A DNA stretch of 64,000 bases from Pedobacter sp. ASV28 (GCF_016428855.1 NZ_JAELTN010000012.1:1-64000); one strand, 5' to 3'. Shown: positions 33,822 through 42,587, numbered from the stretch's first letter. Translations and numbers: made by a program. The notes: generated by a model from the sequence alone, not told the origin.

Positions 33822-34487
33822 TTACCTCGAGAGCGTTAATTTAGATGATGGGGGTAAGGTTTCGGCCTTATCTCCATTTCTTTTTTTATAGCAATAGCAA
33901 AGTACATATAAGTACAGTAATCCCATTAAAAATCCACCTAAAATATCGGTAAACCAATGCGCTCCCAGATAGATTCTGGAAATAGGTATGGACATGATCA
34001 AGAGATAGGAAATAATGGATAATATTCTTCTCCATAAGCGTGGTAGAGATGTCAATTCCCTCATCAGGAAAATAATAAAGCCAAAGAAAACTACATAAGA
34101 CAAGGTGTGCCCGCTTGGAAAGCTGTTGAAACGGTAACTCTCTACCAATCTTACAAATTCGGTGGTAGGCCTGGGTCTATTGAATAAATTCTTAAGTAAT
34201 AAGATAACCAACCCTGTTAAGCTAACAGAAGCTACAAACCAGGCTTCCCTCTTATATTTAAAAAGGTAGAAAAACAAAGCTATGGTCAGTACAGAAATTA
34301 TAGAAAAAGGCAGTTCTCCAAAAATGCTCACCCATAACATAATATGATCCAATGTAGGGTTATGGTATTGTTGTATGTAATGCGATATGGAAATATCGAA
34401 ATCATTGATGGGATGGCGATAGACCATAAAGGCCAGTAGGCTAAAAGAACATAAGAGCATACCTGCATAGGCAAAATTAAATTTCAT
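33822..34487 (-). CDS. PAP2-family membrane phosphatase
   Basis: A 221-residue protein with about six membrane helices and the three PAP2 motifs: KNLFNRPRPT (K-x6-RP), SFPSGHT (PSGH) and SRIYLGAHWFTDILGG (SR-x5-H-x3-D). The family removes phosphate from lipid phosphates such as undecaprenyl pyrophosphate or phosphatidate. A role in recycling the undecaprenyl carrier is plausible, but no neighbour confirms it. Single gene. Confidence 0.9.
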   Translation of the reverse strand: MKFNFAYAGMLLCSFSLLAFMVYRHPINDFDISISHYIQQYHNPTLDHIMLWVSIFGELPFSIISVLTIALFFYLFKYKREAWFVASVSLTGLVILLLKNLFNRPRPTTEFVRLVESYRFNSFPSGHTLSYVVFFGFIIFLMRELTSLPRLWRRILSIISYLLIMSIPISRIYLGAHWFTDILGGFLMGLLYLYVLCYCYKKRNGDKAETLPPSSKLTLSR

Positions 34488-34688
34488 TTCAGTTGATTAG
34501 GATACCAAAACAGCTAAGATAAGGATTTAGGTAAATGAAAAATAAGATAAGGGGGGGACTTGTTAAGAAATAGATGGCGCAACCATACCCTAAGCAATAA
34601 GATGATATTTAATATTGGGCAGTTATAATATAGGCATGGTGCGCTATGAATGTACCGTTTTTTATCATTCAGTATGCGCAAATTACCT

Positions 34689-34696
34689 TAACTTTG
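34689..34696 (+). promoter_or_regulatory. Promoter -7 element of the HipA-like kinase gene
   Basis: TAACTTTG, an exact TAnnTTTG element, lies 17 bases before the ATG at 34714. The T-run near 34658 may stand in for a weak -33 element, but the spacing is not ideal. Confidence 0.45.
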
Positions 34697-34713
34697 AATA
34701 CGAAGTATAATAA

Positions 34714-35517
34714 ATGACAAAAAGTAGTACACTAGATTTAAGTTTAAGAACCGTTAATGTAACCCGTTATGTTACGCCCTTGCGTGAAGGAGGTTCTATG
34801 CCCGCCATTGCAGAGGCTGACGATGGCTTTTTGTATGTGTTGAAATTTAGGGGAGCAGGACAAGGACATAAGGCGCTCATTTCTGAAATTATTGGAGGAG
34901 AAATGGCTAGGGCCATAGGTCTGAAGATGCCCGAATTGGTATTTGCCAATCTGGATGAAGCTTTTGGTCGTACCGAACCCGATGAGGAGATCCAAGATCT
35001 GCTTAAGGCCAGTGTAGGTTTAAACCTGGCACTACATTATTTGTCGGGCGCCATTACCTATGATCCAACCCTCACCAAAATAGATCCTATACTGGCATCA
35101 AAAATTGTTTGGTTAGATTGCTTGTTGACCAATATGGATCGGACAGCCAGAAATACGAATATGTTGTATTGGCATAAAGAGTTATGGCTTATAGACCATG
35201 GCGCCTCCTTGTATTTTCACCACGCCTGGCAAAATTGGGAAGAACAGGCCTTACGCCCTTTTGTGCTGGTAAAAGACCATGTACTATTGCCACAGGCCAG
35301 CGAGATTGACAAGGTAGATGAAGAATTAAGGGCCATACTCACGCCCGATTTAATTCGATCTATTTTAGCTATTGTACCAGATGCCTGGTTGGACGAGCCA
35401 ATATTTGAGAACAGTAAGGCACAACGAGAAGCCTATGGCCTATTTTTGAATAAGCGAATTGAGCACTCTTCGATTTTTGTAAAGGAAGCACAGCATGCAA
35501 GAGAAACACTTATTTGA
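34714..35517 (+). CDS. HipA-like protein kinase, short form
   Basis: A 267-residue protein with the kinase core of HipA but without the N-terminal HipA-N1 domain (E. coli HipA has 440 residues). Candidate residues: Lys44 in YVLKFRGAGQG (ATP), the catalytic loop DCLLTNMDRTARNTN with Asp142 and Asn147, and the metal-binding Asp161 in LIDHGASLYF. HipA kinases phosphorylate tRNA ligases; the target of this short form is unknown. It overlaps the DUF3037 gene by 23 bases, so the two form a coupled pair. No HipB-like HTH gene is adjacent, which sets it apart from classical hipBA. Confidence 0.8.
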   Translation: MTKSSTLDLSLRTVNVTRYVTPLREGGSMPAIAEADDGFLYVLKFRGAGQGHKALISEIIGGEMARAIGLKMPELVFANLDEAFGRTEPDEEIQDLLKASVGLNLALHYLSGAITYDPTLTKIDPILASKIVWLDCLLTNMDRTARNTNMLYWHKELWLIDHGASLYFHHAWQNWEEQALRPFVLVKDHVLLPQASEIDKVDEELRAILTPDLIRSILAIVPDAWLDEPIFENSKAQREAYGLFLNKRIEHSSIFVKEAQHARETLI

Positions 35518-35878
35518 GTATGCCGTAATTCGAGTGATGCCCAGGGTAGAACGCGAAGAATTTATTAATGTAGGCGTGATTCTTTATTGTGCCAAACAAA
35601 AATACCTTAATGCGCTATTTCAGGTTGACACCAGTAAGCTTAAAGCGCTAAACTGTGAGCTGGAAAGTGAATGGATTGCCGCCAACCTCAATGCCATCCT
35701 GAATATTTGTAAGGGCGGTAGAGAAGCTGGTCCCATTGGTCTATTGGATATGCCCTCCCGTTTCCGTTGGCTAACGGCCACGCGAAGTACCGTGGTGCAG
35801 ACTTCCAAGGTACACCCTGGATTTTGTATAAATGCGGGCGAAACTTTACACGATTTATTTGAAAAACTGGTTTTATAA
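35495..35878 (+). CDS. DUF3037 family protein, partner of HipA-like kinase
   Basis: A 127-residue soluble protein starting inside the end of the kinase gene. It matches the DUF3037 pattern by the N-terminal EYAVIRVMPRVEREEFINVG, the following GVILYCAKQKYLNALF strand, and the C-terminal PSRFRWLTATRSTVVQTS then HPGFC. No catalytic motif is known for the family. The constant neighbour with a HipA-like kinase suggests an antitoxin, substrate or regulator of the kinase; that is inference from gene order. Confidence 0.82.
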   Translation: MQEKHLFEYAVIRVMPRVEREEFINVGVILYCAKQKYLNALFQVDTSKLKALNCELESEWIAANLNAILNICKGGREAGPIGLLDMPSRFRWLTATRSTVVQTSKVHPGFCINAGETLHDLFEKLVL

Positions 35879-35960
35879 GACCATAAGTTAAATAGAATTG
35901 CTAAAAAGAAGGATATAAAGAGATTTAGATCGCTGTGTTTTACAATTTAGAAGTCAAGAG

Positions 35961-35993
35961 GAATCTATACATAGTAGTTGTATGTATAGATTC
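35961..35993. repeat. Perfect 13-bp inverted repeat between convergent genes
   Basis: GAATCTATACATA (35961-35973) and TATGTATAGATTC (35981-35993) pair perfectly around a seven-base loop. It lies between the DUF3037 gene and the convergent alcohol dehydrogenase gene and is probably a transcription-end hairpin for either strand, although T-runs are lacking. Confidence 0.55.
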
Positions 35994-36083
35994 TTCACCC
36001 TAAATTACGTAGGAAACTTTTTATGCCCTTCTTTTGATCTTGATAAGATACTGTGAGCTAAATGATAACTTTGTTGAGCTTTG

Positions 36084-37148
36084 TTAAGCTTCTTCGTTTA
36101 AAGAAGCCATATCGACTACAAATCGGTAGCGTACATCGCTTTTTAGCATGCGCTCATAAGCCTCGTTAATTTCCTGCATCTTGATCACCTCTATTTCTGA
36201 AACAATATTGTGTTCCCCACAGAAATCAAGTAGTTCCTGGGTCTCGGCAATACCGCCAATTACAGAGCCTGCCACAGATTTTCTGCCCATGATCATGGGT
36301 ACGGAATTTAACATGGGATCAAGCGGTCCTAAATAACCCACCAATACCAGTGTGCCGTTAATGTTTAAGGTAGGAATATAGACATTTACATCGTGTACAT
36401 AGGGTACGGTGTCAATAATCAGGTCGAATTGCCCTTTTACTTCAGACATCTGTATTTTATTGGTAGAGATGACGACTTGGTTTGCACCCAGTTCTAAAGC
36501 ATCTTTTTCTTTTTCTGGTGATCTGGAGAAAAGAGTGACATCGGCACCTAGTCCCTTGGCCAATTTGATAGCCATGTGTCCGAGGCCGCCCAGTCCAATA
36601 ACGGCTACTTTACTACCCCTGCCTACTTTCCAGTGTTTTAATGGTGACCAGGTAGTTACGCCAGCGCATAGCAATGGAGCAGCAGCTGCAAGATCGAGGT
36701 TTTTAGGTACGCGGAGCACAAAATGTTCATCTACCACTACTTTTTGGGAATAACCACCGAAAGTCTGTGTGCCCAGGTGTTTGTCTTTTCCATTGTAGGT
36801 ACCTGTAAAACCTGGAATACAATATTGTTCTAAGTCTTGTTGGCAACTGGCACATACCCTGCATGAATCGACTAGGCAGCCTACAGCAGCCAGGTCACCT
36901 ACCTTAAATTTGCTGACTTCACTGCCTACCTTGCTTACCCTGCCTACAATTTCGTGACCGGGAACGGCGGGATAAATGGAACCTCCCCAGTCATTACGGG
37001 CCGTATGAAGATCCGAATGGCAAACTCCGCAATACATAATGTCTATCTCTACATCTTTAGGCGTAGCTGTTCTGCGTTGGATGTTGAGTGGCTTTAAGGG
37101 TGCATCAGCAGCTATGGTGCCGTATGCTTTTACTAATGTTGTATTCAT
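36084..37148 (-). CDS. Zinc-dependent NAD(P) alcohol dehydrogenase (YahK/CAD-like)
   Basis: A 354-residue medium-chain dehydrogenase. Catalytic zinc ligands are visible in CGVCHSDLHTARNDWGG and PGHEIVGRV; the structural zinc site is in SCRVCASCQQDLEQYC. The cofactor fold has IGLGGLGHMAIKLAKGLGAD. The length and motifs fit the cinnamyl-alcohol-dehydrogenase-like group that reduces aldehydes with NADPH. It is followed downstream by no same-strand gene and preceded by a short SDR gene in the same direction. Confidence 0.92.
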   Translation of the reverse strand: MNTTLVKAYGTIAADAPLKPLNIQRRTATPKDVEIDIMYCGVCHSDLHTARNDWGGSIYPAVPGHEIVGRVSKVGSEVSKFKVGDLAAVGCLVDSCRVCASCQQDLEQYCIPGFTGTYNGKDKHLGTQTFGGYSQKVVVDEHFVLRVPKNLDLAAAAPLLCAGVTTWSPLKHWKVGRGSKVAVIGLGGLGHMAIKLAKGLGADVTLFSRSPEKEKDALELGANQVVISTNKIQMSEVKGQFDLIIDTVPYVHDVNVYIPTLNINGTLVLVGYLGPLDPMLNSVPMIMGRKSVAGSVIGGIAETQELLDFCGEHNIVSEIEVIKMQEINEAYERMLKSDVRYRFVVDMASLNEEA

Positions 37149-37339
37149 TTTTTTTATATGGATTTTATTTTTGGGTTTCTGCTTGTACTTTACTTAAACA
37201 AACCTTAGGGTTTAAAGTTCTGGAATGGTTCGCATAAGGCAATAAGGGTGTCGTTAAGTTATGGGGGCTTGCCTGTTGTTACCTTAGTTGGTATTAACCC
37301 ATCTCTTTTGAAGCAAAAGAAGATTTGAACTAGGATATA

Positions 37340-37912
37340 CTAAGGTTTACTGATTCCCAAGTTTTCATTTTTATATAGATCTGGATTTTTGATGATACTG
37401 GCAATGAAAGCAGCAATGCTCTTTCTGGAGATGGGCCTACCTTTTTCTGTTTCAACTTTATGGCTAAGCACATAATCTATCTCATTGGCGTCGGTAAACC
37501 AATCGGGTCGCAAAATGGTGTAGGTTAATCCCGAACTTTCTATGATGTCGGCCAACTTTCTGTAAGGTACCAAAACAGGTTTTAAAGGAGTTTCATAAAT
37601 GCCAATGGAACTAATGGCAATTATTCGTTCTACCCCTGTTTCGATCATGGCTTTTGTAATGTTTTTGGTCATAGGCTCTAATTGGCCTGCAAGGTTTACA
37701 TATACAATATCATGTCCTGTAACGGCTTCTTTTACGGTTTGGTAATGCATTACATCACCCTCTATAATATGATAATCTTGGATATAGGACAGTGGCAATC
37801 TTTTTTTGTGCCTTACCAATAAACTAAGCGTTACATCGGTTTGTTGTTGCAGCGCTTCGACGACCTTTATGGCCAAGCGTCCGCTGGCGCCAATAATGAT
37901 TACTTTTTTCAT
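37340..37912 (-). CDS. NAD(P)H-binding SDR-like protein
   Basis: A 190-residue Rossmann protein of the atypical SDR (NmrA/YwnB-like) group. Visible: KKVIIIGASGRLAIKVVEAL with a G-x-x-G-x-x-A-type loop, DIVYVNLAGQLEP, IIAISSIGIYET and LTYTILRPDWFTD. It is slightly shorter than usual (about 210). It probably acts as an oxidoreductase or a redox-sensing protein; substrate unknown. It lies upstream of the alcohol dehydrogenase gene, both probably under the same control from the region at 37913-38160. Confidence 0.82.
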   Translation of the reverse strand: MKKVIIIGASGRLAIKVVEALQQQTDVTLSLLVRHKKRLPLSYIQDYHIIEGDVMHYQTVKEAVTGHDIVYVNLAGQLEPMTKNITKAMIETGVERIIAISSIGIYETPLKPVLVPYRKLADIIESSGLTYTILRPDWFTDANEIDYVLSHKVETEKGRPISRKSIAAFIASIIKNPDLYKNENLGISKP

Positions 37913-38453
37913 GGATTGGGTAGGCTATGTTTAATATTCTTGTTCTTTTCTCCACTTCTTCTGGAGAACATTCTCCGGCAGTCTTTAGTTTTATGTGCTA
38001 AGATGAGCTTCATCAGCAACGTCTGTTTTAACGCCAAACTTGTTGGTCTTTATAATTTGGCGACGAAAGGGTATCGATACCAATGCAAAGTTCTGAACAA
38101 TTTTATGATATATAGTTATACCGATTACGGTATTGTATACCCATTTTACTGATTCGGTATGCTTAAGCCTTATTTTTGAGCTGTATAAATTTTATAGAAC
38201 GATGGATGATATACTACATTTTAGCAAATTCTTTCAATAACATATTTTTAAGTTAAGATGATCAATTGCTAAGCCTTAATGAAATATTTGATATACAATT
38301 AGGTTATGTTTTGATATATGGTAAGATTTGGGGCTATTTTTTATGGAAATGATACAACGAAATATAAGAGGGTATAAATTCTTTACCATTTAGTAGAAAA
38401 ATAAAGAGTTAAATGTATATTTGGAACTGATTAAATGCATTTAATTAGCTCTT
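37913..38453. other. Long intergenic region with palindromic GGTATC-type motifs
   Basis: About 540 bases without a supported gene between the divergent SDR gene and the 38454 gene. It holds a perfect palindrome GGTATCGATACC at 38070-38081, then ATACCGATTACGGTAT (two 6-bp arms, four-base centre) near 38118-38133, and a third related GATTCGGTAT copy about 20 bases further on. These may be binding sites for a regulator of the minus-strand oxidoreductases. The second half is AT-rich and ends with the TATATTTG promoter box. Confidence 0.45.
38416..38423 (+). promoter_or_regulatory. Promoter -7 element of the 38454-39816 pair
   Basis: TATATTTG fits TAnnTTTG exactly and ends 30 bases before the ATG at 38454. 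No clear -33 element. Confidence 0.4.
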
Positions 38454-38804
38454 ATGAATGATTTGGATAAAACCTATACCATTAATCTCAGTTTTGAAGA
38501 AATAAAACTTCCCCCATTTCAAGACATTCTTGTCCTTGCAAAAAATTCAGTCCAAGGTAAGATTGGTCTTTCCAAATCTTTCGAACTATTGGTTCCTAAT
38601 GGTTTTGTAACTATTGATATTAACGAAGCGAATATAGAAACCGTTTTTGTAAATAAGCATATACTGACTAAGATTACAAAAGAAAAGGTTTTACATATAT
38701 TAGAAGAAAACGTTTTTCCCTTCATTTCGGAAGGTGAACTGGTCAGTGTAGATTTTAAGGTAAATATATCAATAAAGAACATTGTAATAAAGGAAAACGC
38801 ATAA
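38454..38804 (+). CDS. Unknown protein encoded before a CBS histidine kinase
   Basis: A 116-residue soluble protein of alternating strands and helices (KTYTINLSFEEIKLPPFQDI, then GLSKSFELLVPNGFVTIDIN and FISEGELVSVDFKVNISIKN). No family recognised, no signal peptide, no Cys. Its stop is four bases before the kinase start, so it is co-transcribed and probably linked in function, perhaps as an input or output partner of the kinase. Confidence 0.75.
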   Translation: MNDLDKTYTINLSFEEIKLPPFQDILVLAKNSVQGKIGLSKSFELLVPNGFVTIDINEANIETVFVNKHILTKITKEKVLHILEENVFPFISEGELVSVDFKVNISIKNIVIKENA

Positions 38805-38808
38805 GTTT

Positions 38809-39816
38809 ATGAGGATTGCTTCTTTTGTGAGGTATGATTACGCAACCCTTGATGCTTATCAGAGTGTCCATTTGGCCAGAGAATCAGGTTGCCTAGATCG
38901 AGGAATAGTTGTGACGGAGAACAACGAGCCTATTGGTGTATTATCTTCAGAAGATTTGGTCAGAAAACGACATTTGATTGTGATCGACTGCTTGAGTGAA
39001 AAACCTAAAGCAGATATTTCTGATAAGATTGCAATGGTATTGCCCTTAATGGAAAAGAGTGGCCATACGGTGTTGCCCGTTTATGACAAAGAGGTTTTTG
39101 TGGGCATTGTTTCACAAAAAGATATGCTGCATCACCTTAGCACTAAAATGAAGCATCAACAAGTTATGCTGCAGTCGGTTGCCCATGATCTTAAAAACCC
39201 AATTGCTTCTATTAAGAAACTCGCAGAGTTGTTGCAAGACAACCTACAGCTTTCTGAAAATAAGGAGCTGGTGGCTTTTTTAAATAAGAGCTGTGATTTC
39301 GCTGGTAAAATCATTGAAGATATTCTATTTACCGAGCAATCAATAGAGGAGCCTCTTATTCTTAAAGAAGAATATTTTGACGATCTGATAGAAGAATGTG
39401 TAAGTAGTTTTTCCAAAGATTTGGAACAAAAGCAAATCGTATTGTCCAAAGAACTTGAGTTTCAGCAAATGATCAAGTTGGACCGTACCAAATTTAAAAG
39501 AGCGGTACATAACCTTTTGTCAAATAGTATAAAATTTACACCTAGAAAGGGTAAGATTAATCTATTAACCACCCTTTGGGATGATCAGTTGAAGTTTATA
39601 ATTCAAGATTATGGCATAGGCATACCCAAAAAACTGCAGGGCCAAATCTTTGATAAATTTACACGTGCCAAGCGTACGGGTACAGATGGTGAACCCACTA
39701 CTGGATTGGGAATGTACCTTACCAAACAGATTGTAGAGTTACATGGAGGGAGTATTAGTTTGGAAAGCGATGGCAAAACAGGGACTTCCTTCTGCATTTT
39801 CTTGAATTTGAATTAG
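38809..39816 (+). CDS. Histidine kinase with N-terminal CBS domain pair
   Basis: A 335-residue soluble kinase without membrane helices. Residues 1-110 look like two CBS motifs (CLDRGIVVTENNEPIGVLSS, VLPVYDKEVFVGIVSQKDML), which bind adenine nucleotides in other proteins. The HisKA helix has His126 in SVAHDLKNPIASIKKLAEL, and the HATPase domain has HNLLSNSIKFTPRKG, DYGIGIPKKLQGQIFDKFTR and TGLGMYLTKQIVELHGG. No response regulator is next to it. It may sense cytoplasmic nucleotide state. Confidence 0.88.
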   Translation: MRIASFVRYDYATLDAYQSVHLARESGCLDRGIVVTENNEPIGVLSSEDLVRKRHLIVIDCLSEKPKADISDKIAMVLPLMEKSGHTVLPVYDKEVFVGIVSQKDMLHHLSTKMKHQQVMLQSVAHDLKNPIASIKKLAELLQDNLQLSENKELVAFLNKSCDFAGKIIEDILFTEQSIEEPLILKEEYFDDLIEECVSSFSKDLEQKQIVLSKELEFQQMIKLDRTKFKRAVHNLLSNSIKFTPRKGKINLLTTLWDDQLKFIIQDYGIGIPKKLQGQIFDKFTRAKRTGTDGEPTTGLGMYLTKQIVELHGGSISLESDGKTGTSFCIFLNLN

Positions 39817-39858
39817 ATTTCTTTAGTAAATGGATCCAAAAGAGGCTTGTCAAAAGCA

Positions 39859-39895
39859 CCTTCGGTATTTCCTTTCCCCCGGTAACACCGAAAGG
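39859..39895. terminator. Hairpin region between convergent kinase and AraC genes
   Basis: CCTTCGGT (39859-39866) pairs with ACCGAAAGG (39887-39895) with one bulged base, and an inner CGGTAACACCG can form a smaller hairpin. T-rich tract is weak (CTCGTTT on the plus strand). Probably the shared end of two convergent transcripts. Confidence 0.4.
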
Positions 39896-39944
39896 CTCGT
39901 TTAGCCAAAACAGCATTTTCGTTCTTGAAAAAGAATATAAAATC

Positions 39945-40805
39945 TTAATGTTCCTTGTGCTTCCTGAATTCAGAAGGGGCTATTCCCATGTGTTTTTTGA
40001 ATTGTCTGCTCAAGTGGCTTTCATCTGTAAAACCAAATTCGGCTGCAACTTGTGCAAGTGAATATTCACTGTAGATTAGTCTTTGCGAAATGAGATTCAT
40101 TTTGTACTTGGTAATATAGCAATGTAAGCTATCGTTAGTCAGTTTTTTAAAGTATTCGCTAACATAATTTGGCGACAAATTGAATTGATCAGCAAGATTT
40201 TTTATACGTAGCTTTTCAGGACAATAAATGTGCTGATGAAGATACACCAGTATTTTATTGACTAAAGGTTCGGTAAACTTTGTATTTAATACCGTAATTT
40301 CCTTGCGGGATACATTACGGGATATAATGTTCAAGACAAGGGTAACCAGGTGCTGTAGGTTTTCATCATAATATGATTGTTTGTCATTATACTCGTTAAT
40401 GATGTTCCCTATCAGTGAAGAAATCATCTGACAATCTGCATCACGTTTTATCATTACCTGCTCAAAATTATTATGATGGATAAAAATATTCTCGAGCTGT
40501 TTCAGTCGCTGTATTACTTTTTCTTTTTCTTCCTTGCTTTTATACTGCTCGAGAAATACCGTAGAGAAACGGATGGAGCAGAAACGTGTAGGTGTACTGC
40601 TTTCAAATCCACGACAATCTAGAGGAGTAAACAAAAATAAATTATCTTTTTTATAAGGGAATTTATGCTCGTTCACTATCCGTATTCCTTCTCCTTCTAT
40701 GATCTGTACAATTTCAAAAAATTGGTAGATGAGTGGACGCTCGTTCCAATGTTCCATTTCTGAAACACATAATTCAAACTGTTGGTATAAGTGTTTTCTT
40801 TTCAA
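39945..40805 (-). CDS. AraC-family transcriptional regulator
   Basis: A 286-residue regulator. The N-terminal cupin-like part has PLIYQFFEIVQIIEGEGIRI and KKDNLFLFTPLDCRGF. The C-terminal double HTH reads RIKNLADQFNLSPNYVSEYF, then YSLAQVAAEFGFTDESHLSR and QFKKHMGIAPSEFRKHKE. It is divergent from the old yellow enzyme gene and probably controls it. Confidence 0.92.
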   Translation of the reverse strand: MKRKHLYQQFELCVSEMEHWNERPLIYQFFEIVQIIEGEGIRIVNEHKFPYKKDNLFLFTPLDCRGFESSTPTRFCSIRFSTVFLEQYKSKEEKEKVIQRLKQLENIFIHHNNFEQVMIKRDADCQMISSLIGNIINEYNDKQSYYDENLQHLVTLVLNIISRNVSRKEITVLNTKFTEPLVNKILVYLHQHIYCPEKLRIKNLADQFNLSPNYVSEYFKKLTNDSLHCYITKYKMNLISQRLIYSEYSLAQVAAEFGFTDESHLSRQFKKHMGIAPSEFRKHKEH

Positions 40806-40880
40806 ATAATTAAGTATTGCATTTAATCATTAGCTTATAAGCCACTTTATAACTTATTTTCTAGAGACCTGAAAAATCTT

Positions 40881-40917
40881 GAGGTTTATATACCTTCAAA
40901 TTTACACAAATAACCTC
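40881..40917. promoter_or_regulatory. Inverted GAGGTT...AACCTC repeat in the divergent promoter region
   Basis: GAGGTT at 40881-40886 and AACCTC at 40912-40917 form a spaced inverted repeat in the gap between the AraC gene and the OYE gene. It could be the AraC operator. Short arms, so weak evidence. Confidence 0.3.
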
Positions 40918-40979
40918 TTATTGTACATGTTTTAATAGGGTATGTAAGTATAGTTTTGCATAAGAATAGATTTAAGAAA

Positions 40980-42053
40980 ATGAAAAAAATACTTAGCCCA
41001 CTTATAAACGAACAGATCAAACTTCATAACAGAATAGTTATGGCACCGATGAACAGACGCAGAGCCAGTAATGGCATACCCAGCGAATCCATGGTCACTT
41101 ATTATAAACAACGATCTAGTGCTGGATTGATCATTACGGATAATTTAGCCATATCATCCAATGGAGGCGCCTATATGGATACACCAGGAATCTATAATGA
41201 TGATCAAAAACGGGCTTGGAAAAAAATTGTAAAAGAGGTACATGGGAAAGGGGGAAAGATATTCGCCCAATTGGTTCATTCAGGGCGTATTGGCCACCCA
41301 TCCATCCAAAACGGTGAGCCGTTGATTGCTCCCTCCGCAATAAGTGTAAATGAAACCATTCTTACTCCAGATCAAACTTACCAGCCCATGGCAAAACCTT
41401 TGGAAATTCCTATTGAGCAGATTCATATTTGGATAAATGCCTTTAAGGAAGCAGCACTTAATGCTGTGGAGGTCGGTTTTGATGGTGTTGAAATACATGC
41501 CGCCCATGGATTTTTAATTGATCAGTTTATCAATCCTCTTAGCAATATCCGAACAGACAAATACGGGGGAAGCATTGAAAATAGAAGCCGATTTTTGTTT
41601 GAAGTAATGCAGGAAGTTGTCGCTAAAGTTGGAAAAAACAAGGTAGGTATCAGACTTTCGCCTTTTCGTGAAATTTATGATTTGACCTCTTATGCTGAAG
41701 AGTTAGCCACACATGAATATATTCTTGAACAGCTGCAGAAGTTAGGTGTTTTATACATCCACTTTTCTAATGCAATTTCAAATGGAAAACCTTCAATTCC
41801 AATAAGTTTTATACATAACGCACGGCAATATTTTAAAAATATCATTATGATAGCTGGTGGCTTTACCGTACAAACTGCCGAAGAAATTTTGCAAGCTCAA
41901 CATGTAGACTTAGTAGCTTTTGGTAAGCTTTATATATCTAATCCTGATCTTGTAGAGCGAATTGAACATAATGCCCCCTTGGCCAAATGGAACGAAGATA
42001 CTTTTTATCACGGTAGTGAAGAGGGGTATATCGATTATCCCAGGGCTTTCTAA
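40980..42053 (+). CDS. Old yellow enzyme family NADH:flavin oxidoreductase
   Basis: A 357-residue FMN-dependent TIM-barrel enzyme. The ATG at 40980 is chosen (MKKILSPLINEQIKLHNRIV); an in-frame ATG at 40956 adds eight residues. Motifs: RIVMAPMNRRRASNGIPSES, IFAQLVHSGRIGHPS, VEIHAAHGFLIDQFINPLSN and RTDKYGGSIENRSRFLFEV with the substrate-binding His-x2-His and the Arg/Asn FMN contacts. The family reduces the C=C bond of enones or nitro compounds. It is probably controlled by the divergent AraC regulator. Confidence 0.93.
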   Translation: MKKILSPLINEQIKLHNRIVMAPMNRRRASNGIPSESMVTYYKQRSSAGLIITDNLAISSNGGAYMDTPGIYNDDQKRAWKKIVKEVHGKGGKIFAQLVHSGRIGHPSIQNGEPLIAPSAISVNETILTPDQTYQPMAKPLEIPIEQIHIWINAFKEAALNAVEVGFDGVEIHAAHGFLIDQFINPLSNIRTDKYGGSIENRSRFLFEVMQEVVAKVGKNKVGIRLSPFREIYDLTSYAEELATHEYILEQLQKLGVLYIHFSNAISNGKPSIPISFIHNARQYFKNIIMIAGGFTVQTAEEILQAQHVDLVAFGKLYISNPDLVERIEHNAPLAKWNEDTFYHGSEEGYIDYPRAF

Positions 42054-42132
42054 TTTGTTCAATGATGACCAACAGGTTTAATAATTATTTTGATTTCTAA
42101 AATTTATAGTATACCTGATTATAATCGTTTGC

Positions 42133-42333
42133 GTGCACGAAAAAAAGAAATTGAATTACTACCATGATTATAAATATAATGTTATTACGGCTATAGAGGC
42201 CAAGAACAAGTACGCCGCACAATATATCAAAGGGGTAATGATCTGGGAACTTTCACAAGACGTAACCGGAACCTATAGCTTGGTATGGGCAGTGGGCGGG
42301 AAGATCAATACACCCGCTCTTGATATGCTTTAA
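42133..42333 (+). pseudogene. Remnant of a GH18 chitinase-like gene
   Basis: A 66-codon frame beginning with GTG. The protein matches only the C-terminal end of GH18 glycoside hydrolases: IEAKNKYAAQYIKGVMIWEL, then SQDVTGTYSLVWAV, where GVMIWELSxD is the last beta-strand of the barrel. The catalytic DxxDxDxE segment and the rest of the barrel are absent, and no GH18 sequence is seen in the adjacent bases. It is therefore best called a decayed gene end rather than a working protein. Confidence 0.6.
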
Positions 42334-42444
42334 GTTGACCAAAGAACACTAACAATGGTTTTTGGTCTTTGTGAATAAATATTGATTGATGCCATCAAAG
42401 ATGGTATCAATCATAGAAAAAATGAAGTGAAATGCCTATCAATT

Positions 42445-42475
42445 AAAAAAGGAATGATTTTTTAATCATTCCTTT
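42445..42475 (-). terminator. Intrinsic terminator of the phytase operon
   Basis: AAAGGAATGATT and AATCATTCCTTT form a perfect 12-bp stem around TTTT; on the minus strand it is followed by a T-run (complement of 42445-42450). It ends the minus-strand phytase gene that stops at 42588. A second hairpin at about 42383-42410 (TGATGCCATC with GATGGTATCA) lies next to it. Confidence 0.7.
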
Positions 42476-42587
42476 CTACAGGTCTGGCTAAGCTCAAACC
42501 CACGGCCAAAAGCTCCTTATAACCTAAAAACGATTGGGTGAAAAATTCTTATTTATGGCCAATCTGAAGAACTTGCTTGTTCTATTA

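Noticed and set aside
37841..38152. Plus-strand 103-codon frame opposite the SDR start
   Set aside because: Half lies antisense to the SDR gene, the rest crosses the palindrome region; no protein family pattern.
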